64,000 nt of DNA from Bugula neritina (Eukaryota > Bryozoa > Gymnolaemata > Cheilostomatida > Bugulidae), in NCBI GenBank assembly GCA_964035545.1, contig OZ037772.1, positions 7,749,889 through 7,813,888 on the forward strand. Reading direction: 5' to 3'. Every line of letters begins with the position of its first letter. Position 1 is the stretch's first letter. Below are positions 1-23,946 of this stretch, piece after piece. A program made the translations under genes and the position numbers. A model generated the notes under the pieces. It did no database searches, had not been told where the DNA came from, and saw only the letters and a program-made list of their open reading frames with translations.

Positions 1-261
1 AAATAGTGAGTAGTAAATTCAATCATTAAACCAAATTTAATAGACGGTGCCCTTTGAAACAATTGTTAGTTTAGTAGCATAGTCAAAGTTATTTCACTAT
101 ATCTCTTCACAGTCATGTAAAGACTGAGAGTTCAAGTTTTGAAAAAAGGTTTTTAACAACTTTGAAGGTCACGTACAGGAAACTTTAATTCTTGAATGTT
201 TTTATTTTATCATAGAGTTCAACAAGCATTTGTAGAAAACGATTGTTTTCATTTTATTCAG

Positions 262-2943
262 AAGCTCAACGGGTGCAAGCAACAAGAACATCGGACACGG
301 TTACAGTTTAATGGCTTGCTTGCTCGCAAGTTTGTGTTACTATATAAATTTAACTGTTAAATGATCATTTAGTTTAAGTCTATAAATAAAAAGTTAATTT
401 TTAATTGAAACAATGAGTTTGCCAAAAATGATTAAGTTTAATAATATTTTTCGAATTTAACTCTCCTTCTTACAAAACTTCTTCAGTGACTTGTTAAATT
501 ATTTCTGTAGTTTCTTTTGCATCTCCAACTATTTGTTTATTACCTATATACGATAAATGTCTTTCGTAACATAAACTCGACATCTTTGTGAGAGTTTTCT
601 ATGAAACTTCTCATTCAGGCTTGTGATACTATAGCAAGTTTTGAATTGCTGGTGCTTCGCTGAGCATTTCAAGTAATTGATTATTATTTTATGGAATTTT
701 CACTTCGGCAGTTTGTCACCTAAGCTATTTTTGTTGATGCATGCGAGCACTAAGTTCTTGGGCAAATAATTTCTGTTTATACTTCTGCTGCAAAAAGTGC
801 CGAGTTTTATTTAAAGACACTCTTCTGGTACCCCTTTATAGTCAAACTTGAAACTCGATGAAATCATATTGATGAAGAAGCTTGTTTTCATAACAGTTAA
901 AAATTTATTGTCTAGTAGTTATTGGCTGTCCTTTAAAAAAGTCGTATATTTGTAAAGCTGACAGAATATAAAAACGGTACTGAGAAAGCGTAGCAGATAT
1001 AATTATTAACATATAAGCACGCCATCTAATCGCCTATGCCATAATTAAGTACCTATGTTTACAAGGGATTATTACTCTTTCTGATTTTTATTCTGATCTC
1101 GATTATTAATGTAGGTTATTACAGTATAACAGCAATTTTTAACGAGTGGCGTTTACATTGCAACGCAATTCAGTGAAATCTTAACTTGGCCAAATTAATT
1201 TTCTGACTGATACTTTTACAGGTATAAATGCAAGGTCAAGTAAATAAACAAAATTATAAATCTTCAAAATACAGCATTTTTCAGTTTCATCAAAAAGAGA
1301 CACATTTTTTTTGCAAGTTTCAAGCTATGCTTCATTAGAAAGCATCTAAGACTTCTACATACACACAGTTTTGCTGAATCTTGTAAACTTTATTGTTGCA
1401 GGACTGCCAGAAACCAATGAGTGCAATAACAAAAACGAACCCAATTAGTCCGTTTAATTAAATCAATTTGAGTATAAAAGCTTTTATTTGATGACCTTCT
1501 TTCTGACAACCTAGCTACAGTCATGCATGAAGTTTTGACACCTTGAGATACGTTTTGCATTTTTGATCCGTAGCCTAACAAAATTTTGTTCTCTAAGTAC
1601 TTGAAAGAATTATTATTAACTTCATGTTATTGCTTGCAGTTTATGTAATCATTTTTTCATTTAAATAAATTGATCAAAATTTTCGTACACGTCTTTAATC
1701 TTTGGTATAATATAATAATTCTCAGTTGATGAAACCTTATAAGTTAGCAAAAAAAATTGACTAAAAAAACTAAATTCAAGTGTTCTCAGAAACTTGCAAA
1801 AGCAAGTGAATTCACTTAATTTTACACACATTTGTAATTTTCAGTTTGTTGCGATTTCTTTACAATTTAGACCTTAATGTATTTGGTTGTTTGCATAAAA
1901 ATTATTAAAATGTTAACAAACACAATTAAATGGTCAAGCTTTGTTTTAATTTTTTTTTTCAAAAGATTTTTTTTTATTCACGTAGTTTTAAGTCGCAGGG
2001 AAAGGATTTAATTACACAGTAAGTTATTACATAATAAATGACATATTAACTTTGAAAACAATCCAAGGCTACAGGTTTAACAACAATTACCTGATAATCT
2101 TCAACTGTTCAGTTGCATATGCAACATTTTAGAAATTACTCTATGACTACTTGAAGTTATGATAGACATTCACTAATATAAATGCACAAAAATGTAAAAT
2201 TGGTAATAATTTGAGGTCAGTGTGAAACATGATGTTGTGCTTGCTTTCAAACAGCAAAGAAAATGTAACTTTTTAAAATTAGTGAATTGATGTAAGAAAA
2301 TGCCTAAGTGTAAATTGTTGCAACGTTTTAAGTACATTACTAATTAAAATTCAGTAGGTAAGCTTCAAAGAACTTTAACTGAGGTCAATAATTAGTTTAA
2401 GATGCTAGCTGCATACATAAATGTCATATTAATACGCAAGTATAGTCTAGTGACAACACAGTTAGCAAGTCTTTGATTTAATTTTTTGTATTCTTATAGA
2501 AACATCTTGTAAAAGATATCTGGTATTTTGTTTGAACAATGTTGTTTATGACAAAAAACTTTTTTATTTCAAGTTACCACAAGGTGCTGGAATTTAAATG
2601 TATTTTTCTAATTTTGATATAGGCCTAAAGAAGTTTTGTTAACACCTACTTGTTTCCTCAAAAATTGTGTAACAGCAGCAGTCTTTCCTTATTTTCTTCT
2701 AAACTGCTATTACATAACTAAAAGTACAGTACATCTACTACTTTGATAATGCATCGAATGCAAGCATAAACACATGCATTTATTTCTGTATGATATCCAG
2801 ATAAACATATGTATGTTTGTGTGCATCCTTATGCTTATGACTTAATTTGTTTCATTTTTATTGAACTTATGGTGAAATTCGATCTATTTTAGAATGAAAA
2901 GTCACCTGAAGAAATTGAAGAAGTTAGGAATAAACTGCATTGA
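262..2943 (+). pseudogene. Vestigial 3' exons of an upstream NHL-propeller receptor paralog
   Basis: Three pieces align with tail exons of the complete paralogs downstream. An acceptor at 260-261 opens a copy of the first cytoplasmic exon (262-311) that begins like the others (K-A-Q-R-V-Q-A) but has an internal deletion and runs into TAA at 309-311. A copy of exon 6 lies at 1402-1444 (starts D-C-Q-K-P-M-S-A), but the base pair after it is TT, not the GT donor present in gene C. A last-exon copy at 2893-2943 reads N-E-K-S-P-E-E-I-E-E-V-R-N-K-L-H then TGA, without tyrosine motifs. The propeller would lie before the window. The deletion, in-frame stop and lost donor suggest decay, although a protein ending at 311 cannot be excluded. 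Confidence 0.6.
780..1225 (+). repeat. Unclassified dispersed repeat, copy 1
   Basis: About 430 bp here are recognisably similar, in the same orientation, to 46675-47105. Shared landmarks are a GTACCCCTTTATAGT block near 829, GAAATCATATTGATG near 860, a GGGATTATTACTC-type block near 1065, and a GTATAAA-type end near 1222. This copy is in an intron-like part of the vestigial first gene and the other is in an intron of gene G. No coding capacity or clear terminal repeats are visible, so I cannot assign a class. Confidence 0.5.
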
Positions 2944-4317
2944 AAGATGATTAAAGGCTGTGACATATATCTGCATGGTACCATTTTACCAAGTTCATCA
3001 AGTACATGATGTCCAGTTTGCTAATTTTTCTATCATGTTTTTGTTTGTGCAAATTCTAAGTCATCAAAATAAACAAAAAATGCAAAACTTGTTGTTTTTA
3101 GTTAAAAATAACTTTTTCTTTGTGAGAATAGATAAATCTGCACACTAAAACTTTCACATTAAATCTTGTACACAATGTAATGTAATTATTAAATATTACT
3201 AATACTTTAGTTTCTAAAATTCTAGCCAAAAAGTTCTATATATGCAATGTTTCTTAGCAATTTTTTTCCTCTGAGACATTAAAAAAAACACAAACATACT
3301 TTTGTTGGACCTTATGTAATAAAAGAAAGATCAGAAAGTTTTTCAGCTGCCCTTTGTATTTTTTACAAGTAGAAACTAAACTAATACGTAGGTTACATTG
3401 CTACTCTTTAGACTTTCTTGGTGGCTTTAACTATAGGTTTCTTAGTATACTAGGTAATATATATATATATAGTATATATTATAGTATCCTCCATAGAACG
3501 ATGGTAGTTTAATGCTTTGATTTATCTAATGCAATGCTTCCAGTATATTACATAAACATTCAGCGGCATTTCATGCTTTCAGTATTCTTTTATAAAATTC
3601 TATAAATAACTCGCACAAGTTTATAATCACCATCCTTATGAAATACCTCAGATAGAAAGGGTTTTTGTTAAAGTTTGCTATAAAGACTCATTAAATTAGC
3701 CACAGGAGCAATTATGAATGGATGATTTCCCTAACATCACCAATGGCCTTTGTTTAGGCTCGAACCCATGACCTCCTGTTTAATTGGCAAAAATTCTAAC
3801 CCCTAGACTAGACAGATACAGTTTATGTTTGTTTGTTTTTACTTTACAGTTTCATCATCAAAAAATAAGCTTTTTGGTGCGTCATAGCTTCTGTAAACTT
3901 TGAAAAAGTTATGTATCATAAATTGAATTCAACAATTCAACACCCTCTAACCATGGTGGAAAGTGTCTTCTAAAAAAATTATTGGCAATTTATTTTTGGG
4001 GGAAAATGTAGTGTTTAACCGCACTCTATCTAAAAAAAGATACTGAGGCTTTTTTTTGGCTTAGGATTAACAGATAACATTTGCATTGAAGAAATTAACT
4101 TTAAATTGATTATTGTACTTCATGTGTCACTAGTATAACTCAATGCTAAGAAAATTTTTTTACAATAATGTGTTGAAATATTTAAGTTGTTGAATTCCAT
4201 AAAACATACGATTGTTTTACTAACTTAATAACTTGTTTAAAACAGAATCAAATTGATCTCCTTGAAAAATCCAACAAAGTTCCTAAGAATTTTGGTAGCT
4301 ATGACTACTGAGAAAAT
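2944..4317. other. Intergenic region before gene A, with conserved 5' flank of the paralogs
   Basis: There is no credible exon here. A SINE-like tRNA-derived copy lies at about 3720-3815. From about 3945 to the ATG of gene A the sequence is clearly related to the flanks in front of gene B (about 8862-9260) and gene C (about 15645-16011): each starts with CCATGGTG, carries an ATAACC-type block and ends with a GCTATGAC-like block shortly before the ATG. It probably contains the promoter, but no TATA box or initiator could be assigned with confidence. Confidence 0.4.
3720..3815 (-). repeat. tRNA-derived SINE-like copy 1
   Basis: Read on the minus strand, this stretch has a GGGGTTAGAAT-like A box and a perfect GGTTCGAGCC B box about 40 nt downstream, the layout of an RNA polymerase III promoter of tRNA origin. 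The sequence after the B box (GGCC-ATTGGTGATG) recurs in the second copy near 30700-30772. It does not fold into an obvious functional tRNA, so a SINE or SINE remnant is the best reading. Confidence 0.55.
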
Positions 4318-4368
4318 ATGAGTGGGTTGATCTTCATAGTAAGTAACCTGTTGCTGTGCGTATAGGTG

Positions 4369-4453
<85 letters not shown>

Positions 4454-4470
4454 GTATATATATTTATATT

Positions 4471-4565
<95 letters not shown>

Positions 4566-6005
4566 ATATATATATGTTTATATGTTTGCATTCTAGATTT
4601 TCGCCAAGCTATATCTTTGTGTGTCTGGTGAAGTGCTGTTTAAAGATCAAATCTCAGGGTATGACATTAGAAATGACATGTTATGACGTAGCTAATGTCC
4701 TGGATAGTCCCATTTAGTATACATTGCCATATGAAAAAAATTGCCTAATGCATCTATAGTAAATAAAAATTCCATTGTAAATTAAAAATAACGTGCTTAC
4801 GGAGTCATGCTGGTAAATCACTTAGCAGATTTCTTAGAAAATTCACTGTTTAAAACGACTTATTCACAATTAATTGCTACACTGTTTTCAGTTTAAAGAT
4901 TCTCAGCGTAACCCAAGTCAAACAATCTAACACTGAGCGTGAACGGGATTTTACCGCTGTAACAAAAGACAAACATCGTAGGGGTGTTTACTTGGTAAGC
5001 TACAATCGAGTGATCTATGAAACCAGAGACTTCAAGACTTTTAACTACATTGCTGGCACATACTTGCTAAATAGTTATGCTACGGGAGATTTACCTACAT
5101 TTGGTAGCGTCACTGGGTTGCTCACGCCTACTATGTATCCAGGAGTAATTTTAGTAGTAGACTGCATATTTCACTGCATTAGAAGACTGGTTTATGATGG
5201 TATAATATATCGAGATATGGAGTTTGCGGGAAGCTGCACAAAAAGAGGCTCTGTGGATGGTCCTGTTGACAGTGCAACACTGTCTGAACCAGTAGAATTA
5301 ATGGAAATATCTAAAAATGACATCCTTTTTGTAGAAAGACGTAAAATAAGACGTTTGTATTATGAAATAAACATTTGGCACGTAAAAACAGTAGAAGTGG
5401 TTGACCAAGACATAGTTGGAATGACTGCTCATCCTACAACTAACTCAATTTACATAGCATTCAAATCTAGTTTAGGAATCTTTGAAAATAATAAGCTAAG
5501 GTTACCAATAAAGAATCTGAGAACTGGACACAGTGATGGATATCTTTTTTATGCAAAAATCCAAAGTTTTAAGGATTTAGTTTTTGTGAATGACAAAGTT
5601 CTTTTATTGACTGACCAGAGCAACCACGTGCTGAGGATGGTGAACCTCGTCGATTATACCATTTTCACCATTTGCGCTGCTCCTCCATATAATCAACCTG
5701 AAAGCACATCTATTGCTCTGTGTAGATTGACATACCCGCGCCTTTTGCAAGTAGATGAGAGTGATAAAACAGTGTATATACTTGGAGCTGATGGTGTTAA
5801 CAAACTGAAATACAAAAGTAAGTAGCCAGAGAGACATTTGCTAAATTAAATAATATCTGTTATACTTCGTGAGCTGCTTCATTACCACTTATCATTAATG
5901 ATACCTTTACTATTACACACACATGCGCACGACTGTCTAATTATACACATGTTTTTATATGCAGTAAATAATATTACAATAATTATATACATATATATAT
6001 GTATA

Positions 6006-6081
<76 letters not shown>

Positions 6082-7260
6082 TTTTTTACTGGTTTATACA
6101 TATAAGGAATACTTTTTTTCCCAAGTACTCATATGTTTGTTATCAGCCTATATATCAGCCACTACTACTTTGGTATCGATGGCTTCCAGCATATCTCCAA
6201 GCACTGGGCTCTTCATAGCAAGCATCACGTTGATGTTGGTGTTGATCACTCAAGACGAATCAAGAAAATTAGTGAGTAACAAACTTACTCATTGCAGCAA
6301 ATTTGGTAAAAGTCACTATCAAAACAAATGTTATAGTTTAGTAGCATGATCAAAGTGATCATATTGTTTGTCTTCAAAGTCTCGTAAATGCTTGAATTAA
6401 TTTTTTTAAAATGGTTGTTAGTTGATTTGATAGTGATTTACAGGAAACTTTGATTTTTCAAATATTTTTATGATATTTGTAATTTCTAGTGTATCTCTAA
6501 CCGGTATTTTTTATATTTGCTACTCTTTTGACTAATATAAGTGCAAGGAAATGTGTCTCACATCTAATAAAAATACTAATTCAGTCTCAGTTTGCAACAT
6601 GGCATTGTGTCTGCTTTCAAACAGAAAAAAAAAAATTTTTTTTAGTTACTGAATTTAGGTAGGAAGATGCTTATATATTCATACCTTTTGCAATGTTTTC
6701 AACTGTGGTTTTACTTAAGATACAGTAAGTAAATTTTGAAGAATTTTTATTGCGCTAACAACTAGGTTCAGGGTGTTAATAATATCCATATATGTCACGT
6801 TGATAAGAAAATTAATTCTTGTAACTACACTGCAATTAGCAAGTCTTTGGTTTGGTAAAATATTAGGAGGAACACGTCGTAACATATGTTGTGATATTTG
6901 ATTAAACATTAATGTTGATGACAAAAAATGCTTTGTTTTTAAGTTACCACAATGTCTTGGCATTTCGATAAACATTTTTTAATATTGCATATATAGCTTG
7001 TTTCCTCAAGTATTTGCTAACTGCAGTTGGTTTTCCTAAATAAAATTTAAACTGCTGTTAGTGATTTAAATGCAAGCATAAACACCTGAACCCATGTCTT
7101 TATACCATAGCGATATCCAGACATAAATATGTGTGTTTGTTTGCATGCTTATGCTTGTGGCTATCAATATTTTTTATTTTATTTTTGATAAACATGTTGT
7201 TGAATTTGATCTTTTTAGAATGAAAATTTACTAGAAAAAATCGAAGAAGTTAAGGAGTGA
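4318..7260 (+). CDS. Gene A: NHL-propeller membrane protein with shortened tail
   Basis: Exons: 4318-4338 (M-S-G-L-I-F-I), 4597-4658 ([11 protein letters not shown], completing a signal peptide), 4892-5817 (propeller, 926 nt, uninterrupted), then about 6159-6271 (short Thr-rich stalk and hydrophobic [14 protein letters not shown]). In the propeller, H-C-I-R-R-L, A-G-S-C-T and V-L-R-M-V-N are NHL-blade signatures. The stalk exon has lost the stretch that encodes the rest of the membrane helix in B and C, so the downstream frame is shifted (D-E-S-R-K-L replaces R-R-I-K-K). The next exons were not found. Two ends are possible: read-through to the stop at 6347-6349, or splicing to 7219-7260 ([13 protein letters not shown], stop), which is in frame because both sides are phase 0. 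The membrane helix is short. This could be a tail-less or secreted paralog, or an early pseudogene. Confidence 0.55.
4377..4558. repeat. (TA)n microsatellite in intron 1 of gene A
   Basis: A nearly uninterrupted TA dinucleotide array with a few TG and TTTA interruptions. It sits between the 21-nt ATG exon and the signal-peptide exon, the same place as the arrays in genes B and C. Confidence 0.95.
5988..6082. repeat. (TA)n microsatellite in intron 3 of gene A
   Basis: TA dinucleotide array between the propeller exon and the stalk/membrane exon. Open frames over it (Y-I-Y-I) are artefacts of the repeat. Confidence 0.9.
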
Positions 7261-9260
7261 CTCAGATAGAAAGATGATTAAAGGCTGCGATATATGTGTT
7301 ACCATTTTACTATATTTATCATTTCTAAAATTCTAATGCCTTCATTATTAAAGCAGAGATTAGTTATAAAAACAGCTATATAACACTCATGTTTATTATA
7401 TATAGGCTCTACAAGCAATATAGTTATGATCAATATAATATTTATTGAAATATGCATTTCAGGAAATTCATAGTAATAATATGGTAATTTTACATTTGCA
7501 AAGCAAAAGGTTTTTAAACTAAACATGTTTCGTGATTTTTCAATTAAAATCTAAAGTGCAGTTTCACACATTTACCCATCTAAAAAAAATGTTTGACTGC
7601 AGTGTTTAAAACCCCTCTTAGCTGGTGCTGAAAGTATATGAAAAATACTAAATTGCTATATAACATATGCGCTGTCTATAATCTCTCAACAGTGTCGGTT
7701 AGCAATAAACTTCTTTTGCTTTTTCAAAGATTATTTAGAAAAACTGTTATAGAACACATAAGAAAACATTTCACATTCTTGCAAAATCAGCAGCCTACTG
7801 CAGCAGCTTCCTTACAAAAACAGTCTGGGAGCTTGAATCTATGCTAGATATTTAGTAAATACACCAGAGCTTCATATGTGCTGCACACTGAAAATACTTG
7901 CTGGCCTGTAATCGGCAACTGTAGAGAAGTGGCTATTGCTACATGCTCTAGTACATACTAAAGAAGAAGAAGTAAGAGGTAAAAGGTTTATATTCGACTG
8001 CTACTGCTAAGCCTAGGGCCACACGGTGCGTATTTTCGCATGCGAAAATTGAAATCACAAGTAGCAAAGGTGTCCACCGCACGCGTTGAGAAAACATTCG
8101 CACTTGTCGCTCAGCATTCTCAACGCAAGTGCGAATCGTCTCTGTCGTCGTCACCTAATTGGCTGGTAGTTATTCAGCGAGCCCAATTTCTTCATTTTAG
8201 TGCTACATTCCAGTAAATTGCGTTTTATTGAAAGCAAGTGCGATTTAAAAATGAAAGCTTTATTTATCACGCATCACTGACGCTACAGTGGACACCTTTG
8301 CTACTTGCAAATTAAATTTTTGCCGTCAAAAATACGCACAGTGTGAGCCTAGGCTAAGAGTATTAAGGTCAAATGTATCAAATTTATATTAATTAACAAA
8401 CCCTAAATAACTTTCTTTAGTTTGCTTTTATATTCTTTGTATTCTGCTTATAATCCTTACAACTCCAAATGCTCACTAATTGGCTTGCCACGTTGCTATT
8501 CTCTAGACTGTTCTTTTGGTGGCTTCGGCTTCTGTGACTGGACAATTTTTTTTCTACACTTGCAGCAGGGCACGCTGTCAAGAGTATGGGCAGTCAGTTA
8601 TAGTTTTTCAATACAACACTCTCAGCAATGTAGTTGAGTGGCATCTTATGCATTGTGTAATGTTTTTATAAAAAACTTTCATCACACAAATGAATTTTTT
8701 GCTTGTTTAGCAAAGGTAACTTCATGTCACAGTCTCATAATGAAAATTCTGCATCATGTGTATTGGATAATGTAATCTGAAAATAAAACTTGAAGACATT
8801 ATTGTTTATAAAATGAAGTTGAGAACTTTTATCGAGCAAGATAATCTGAAGTACTCTTTGACCATGGTGAAAACCTGTTTTCTAAAAGGGCTATAGTAAT
8901 TTCTTTTTGCTGCACAATGCAGTGTATAACCACATTTTTTTTATCTCAAAAAAATAATTACCAACACTTTCACTGGCCTAAGTTCAACAGCATTAACCAA
9001 ATAGATATTTACATAGCATGAACTGTCTTCAATGTTCTGTAGTTCATGTACCTCACTAACAGAACTCACTGCTAAAGGAAAACTATAATATTATTTGTTT
9101 ACAATATGTTGAAATATTTAAATTATTGAATTCCATAATAAATATGATTGTTTTCTAAGCCTAGCAATTTATTTTTAACATAGTCAAAGCAAAATATTTT
9201 AGTCTTGAGAAAAATTCAACCAAGTTCTGAATTTGTTATGGCTTTGACCTTCGAGATAAA
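7261..9260. other. Intergenic region between genes A and B
   Basis: No exon with family splice sites is visible. It holds a small inverted-repeat element (8011-8354). From about 8862 to the ATG of gene B it holds the conserved 5' flank shared with genes A and C. Short open frames (for example 7638-7847 and 8422-8637) show no family similarity. Confidence 0.5.
8011..8354. mobile_element. MITE-like inverted-repeat element, copy 1
   Basis: 344-bp element. The left end GCCTAGGGCCACACGGTGCG matches the inverted right end (AAATACGCACAGTGTGAGCC then TAGGC). Pairing continues inward to AGTAGCAAAGGTGTCCAC on the left and GTGGACACCTTTGCTACT on the right. TAA flanks both ends, as expected of a TAA target duplication (PIF/Harbinger-like), though only 3 bp support this. 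There is no coding capacity. A second copy is at 12967-13364. Confidence 0.7.
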
Positions 9261-12320
<3,060 letters not shown>

Positions 12321-12966
12321 ACTAATAGAAAAGTACAAGTTTGAACTTTTAACAAGGGTCACCTGAGTCTTTTCAACTGTTTTATAGCTGCACGTGAGAT
12401 TTTAGCAATAACTCTATAACTACTTGAAGTCATACTAGACATCCACTAACATAAGTGCAAGTCAATGTGATTCACATCTAATAATAATAATAATAAAAAT
12501 AATAATATTTCAGGCTCAGTTTGCAATGTGATGTTGTGCCTGCTTTCAAACAGAAAAAAAGTGTTTTTCTGCTCAGTTTATGAATTTATATAAAAAATGT
12601 TCCTATAGGTCTAAACTTTTGCAATGTTTTTAATGTGTTTTTATTTAAAGTACAGCCAGTAAATTTCAAAAATTTTCAATTGGGTCAAAAAATTGGTCAG
12701 CAAGTAAATTCTTGTGACTATACACAGTTGAAAAGTTTTTGATTTAGTAACATACTAGCCTACAAGAAACACGCTGTAAAAAATTTTGTGATATTTTATT
12801 AAACATTAATGTTGATGACAAAAAGGATTTGGATTCTAAGTTTCCATAATGTGTGGGCATTTCAATAAACTTTTTTTATTTCAGTCATATATAGCTTATT
12901 TCATAAATTATTAACTATAAATGCAGTTGTTTTTCTGATTATAGCCTAAACTGTTATCATGTAAGT

Positions 12967-13364
12967 GTTGGGCCATATTGTGCGTATTTCGCAGGCAAAC
13001 ATTTAAACCACAAGTAGAAAATGTGTCCACTGTATGCATTGAAAAAAACATTTGCATTTGTCACTCAGCATTCTGAACACAAGAGCGAATCGTCTCTGTC
13101 ATTGCCAACTAATTGGCTGGTATAGTTATTCAGAGAGCCTGCTTTTTTCAGTAAATTGAATTTTATTGAAAGCGAATTGAAAACTAAAACCTAATTAATT
13201 CAGCACGTGTAGCCATAGCAACAAGGTGAGCAGTAAAGTTAAATGAAGATATTATTAGCTGGTTATAGTTTTTCGATTTTACCTACACTACAGTGGACAC
13301 CTTTTTCTACTTGCATGCAGTTTAAATTTTCGCTGTCAAAAATACGCACAGTGTGGCCCTAGGC
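12967..13364. mobile_element. MITE-like inverted-repeat element, copy 2
   Basis: Shares with 8011-8354 the ends GGCCATATTGTGCGTATTTC and AATACGCACAGTGTGGCCCT, the internal AAGTAGAAAATGTGTCCACT and AGTGGACACCTTTTTCTACT arms, and the TAA after the right end. The left terminus is more eroded than in copy 1. It interrupts sequence that is continuous in the homologous part of the gene A block, so it inserted separately from copy 1. Confidence 0.65.
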
Positions 13365-13542
13365 TAACTAAGTAGATATGTGGCTTCAATAATGTTTTAA
13401 ATGTATGCGTCCACTTGCACACATGTATAATTTATATCTGTATGGTATACGAACATATGTATGTTTGTGTGCATGCTTATGTTAATAGGTATTATTATGT
13501 TTTACTTTTATAAAACTTGTGGTTGAATTTTATATATTTTAG

Positions 13543-13575
13543 ATTGAACATTCACTTGAAGAATTTAAGGAGTAG
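13543..13575 (+). pseudogene. Vestigial last exon of gene B
   Basis: After an acceptor (TATATTTTAG) the frame reads I-E-H-S-L-E-E-F-K-E then TAG. It aligns with 2893-2943 and 7219-7260 and with the start of gene C's last exon, but stops before the tyrosine motifs. It starts in phase 0, so it could be an alternative last exon after exon 5 of gene B. Otherwise it is untranslated. Confidence 0.45.
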
Positions 13576-16011
13576 AAAAAATTAAAAGAGCATTAGAAGC
13601 TTCAATCTATCTGTTACCATGTTTATCATGTCAATGGTGACCAATTTGTGAATTTTTTATTTGATATTTTTGCTTGCAAAATTTTAAGTTATTATTTTAA
13701 ACAAAAAATGCAAATTTTGTTGCTTTCTAGCCAAAACATTATTTTATATAGCCTTAAAATAGAGAATTCAAGTTTATAGAAAGTCTTCCAACTAGTGTAA
13801 TCTGCATCAGCAATTATTTGGTGATTTTAAATCCTTGATTTGTTCTAATGCAAACTTGTACACAATGTAATTAATAAATTTATTCTTAATACTGTAGTCA
13901 CTGAAATTCCTGCCAAGAAGCTATACATATGCATTGTTACTTAGCAATTTCAATTTCTACAAAACATTTAGAAAAATGCATGCATACTTTTTTGGAGAGC
14001 ATATAATAAGATTGACAAAACGCAATAATTTTTTTAGTAAAATAATCTTTATACTGGCATATATGTTTGTAATGTGACAGCTTGTTGTACAAGCTACACA
14101 AGCCACATATTGTTTAACCTACATTTTCAAAAAAACACCTTTATTCCAAATAGGTTAAATTTGGAGATCAGAGAAAACAGGAAAATGAGCTGATTATTAC
14201 AAAACAACTTTTATAAAAATAAAAAAGTTTTGGAATAATAAAAAATTAGGTTTATGTAGTAGACAATTCCAGAGACTACAAGAGTTGAGAAAACATGTAG
14301 AGGGCTAAACAGCAAGCTATAAATACATTAATTGCAAAAAAAAAGTTTACGAATGGCAAAAAAATTGTAAAAATGTAAATTTAACTTCATTCTTCAGATG
14401 ATCCTTGACGTTTTAAGTAAAATTGATGACTCTTGCACTACTTAGAAGTTTTTTTTCTAGAGCTGGTCGCTTTTTAGCATTTAATTACTGCAGTGCCCAT
14501 ACATAATATATGTGTGAAGCTGGGTATCTGGGTCATATGTTTTCTGGAAATAAAGCTGATTCGGCACGCTAACGAAAATGATATAATATATCTGGAGTTA
14601 TTAAACAATATATTATATTGTTCAATAATTCCAGAATATTAGCATTATTGGTAAATTTTTTACAAAAATTTCAAATGCAAGAAACTGTTTTCAATAAAGG
14701 ATTCACAGTCAGGATAATTTATTCAGTCGTTATTTATATGCACATCGAAATTAACAAAGATGTTGAAGTTGCAATACTTTGATTGGATTTATCAAATAAT
14801 GCTACTAGTCATTACCATTTAGATTTTTATTATTTAAATAACAGGTTTGGGAAGCCTAGTAAAATAGCTGATTTAGCTGAAAATTCAATATCGTTTAACT
14901 TTAAAAGAACATTTCATTATATAAAGCGCTTTCAAAATTAAAATAAATATGTAGCCAAAGGGCCGTCGTAACTTTTTAAAAATAAGATCAGAAACAATGC
15001 CAAAAATGTTCACACTAAACTCAATTGAGCCCCAAAATGGAGTAACTTCGAAGGTGGTTGTGTAAAAATTACGATGTATAAGTCCAAGAAGTAAAAATAT
15101 TATGTTTCAAACAATTGGAAAAGTTCTTAGGCTATTTGGTTAAAAACTCGAAGTTTAGCATAAAAGCCATTTTTGGTATTATAGCCAACGTGACATATAT
15201 GTTTTTTTTGATTCGTTGATAAAATAACATATAATATGATCCCTTGATAGCTTAAGGTTTAATGCCACATTGCCCTTCTCTGAACATAACTTTTTGTAGA
15301 TTTGGCAAATCCCTGCATGCAATGAGAAATAATAGCTTTCTTAGGGCACTAGCTGCTATATGCGCATTGTCATAATAGGATATAATACCCTGTCAGGATT
15401 AACAGTAGTGTGTTTTAATATATCTAATATAGTGCTTCCTGTATATTGCATAAACCTTTAGCTGCATCCTTTACATTTTGCAATTTTTATAAAAAAAATT
15501 TTGTTTTTACTTTACATTTGATTATTATCAAATGTTTTTCTAGTCTTTAGTGCAACATGGTCATTAGTTTTTGTAAATTTAAAAAATATTATCTTTTATA
15601 AATTAAATTAAACCAAATTTTATGGAGCAAAAAATCTGAAGTACCTTTTGACCATGGTGAAAAATTTCATCGACAGAAGTGAACGGTAACTTCATTTTGT
15701 TGTACAATGCAATTTACAACCTCGTTCTTCTATCTGAAAAAATGCTGACAATTTTATTGGCTTAGGCTTAACAAATAACATTTAAACTGCAGAAACTACT
15801 TTTAAAATAATTATTGTACTTTAACACATCACTGCAAGAAAAAAGTATTTGAAATAATGTGTTAAAATATTTTAATTATTAAATTCCATAATAAATACTA
15901 TTATTGTTTTTCAAACCTAACAACTTATTTCAAATGGAATCAAAAGAAGGATTTTGAGAAAAACTCCAATGATGAGCAAATACTGTTTGTAGCTATGACC
16001 AGTGAAAAAAT
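13576..16011. other. Intergenic region between genes B and C
   Basis: No coding exon is recognised. An imperfect hairpin lies at 14591-14635. The last ~370 bp form the conserved 5' flank of the plus-strand paralogs, starting at CCATGGTG near 15652. The rest looks like anonymous AT-rich DNA. Confidence 0.5.
14591..14635. repeat. Imperfect hairpin
   Basis: Arms TCTGGAGTTATTAAACAATA and TATTGTTCAATAATTCCAGA pair with two mismatches around a short TA-rich centre. It may be a remnant of a small inverted-repeat element. Confidence 0.6.

Positions 16012-23946
<7,935 letters not shown>

Noticed and set aside
4356-4717. Open frames of alternating Ile-Tyr on both strands (also at 9199-9558, 16144-16768, 18654-18869, 21498-21893, 54120-54443, 56278-56556)
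   Set aside because: They are translations of (TA)n microsatellites and carry no codon or domain signal of their own.
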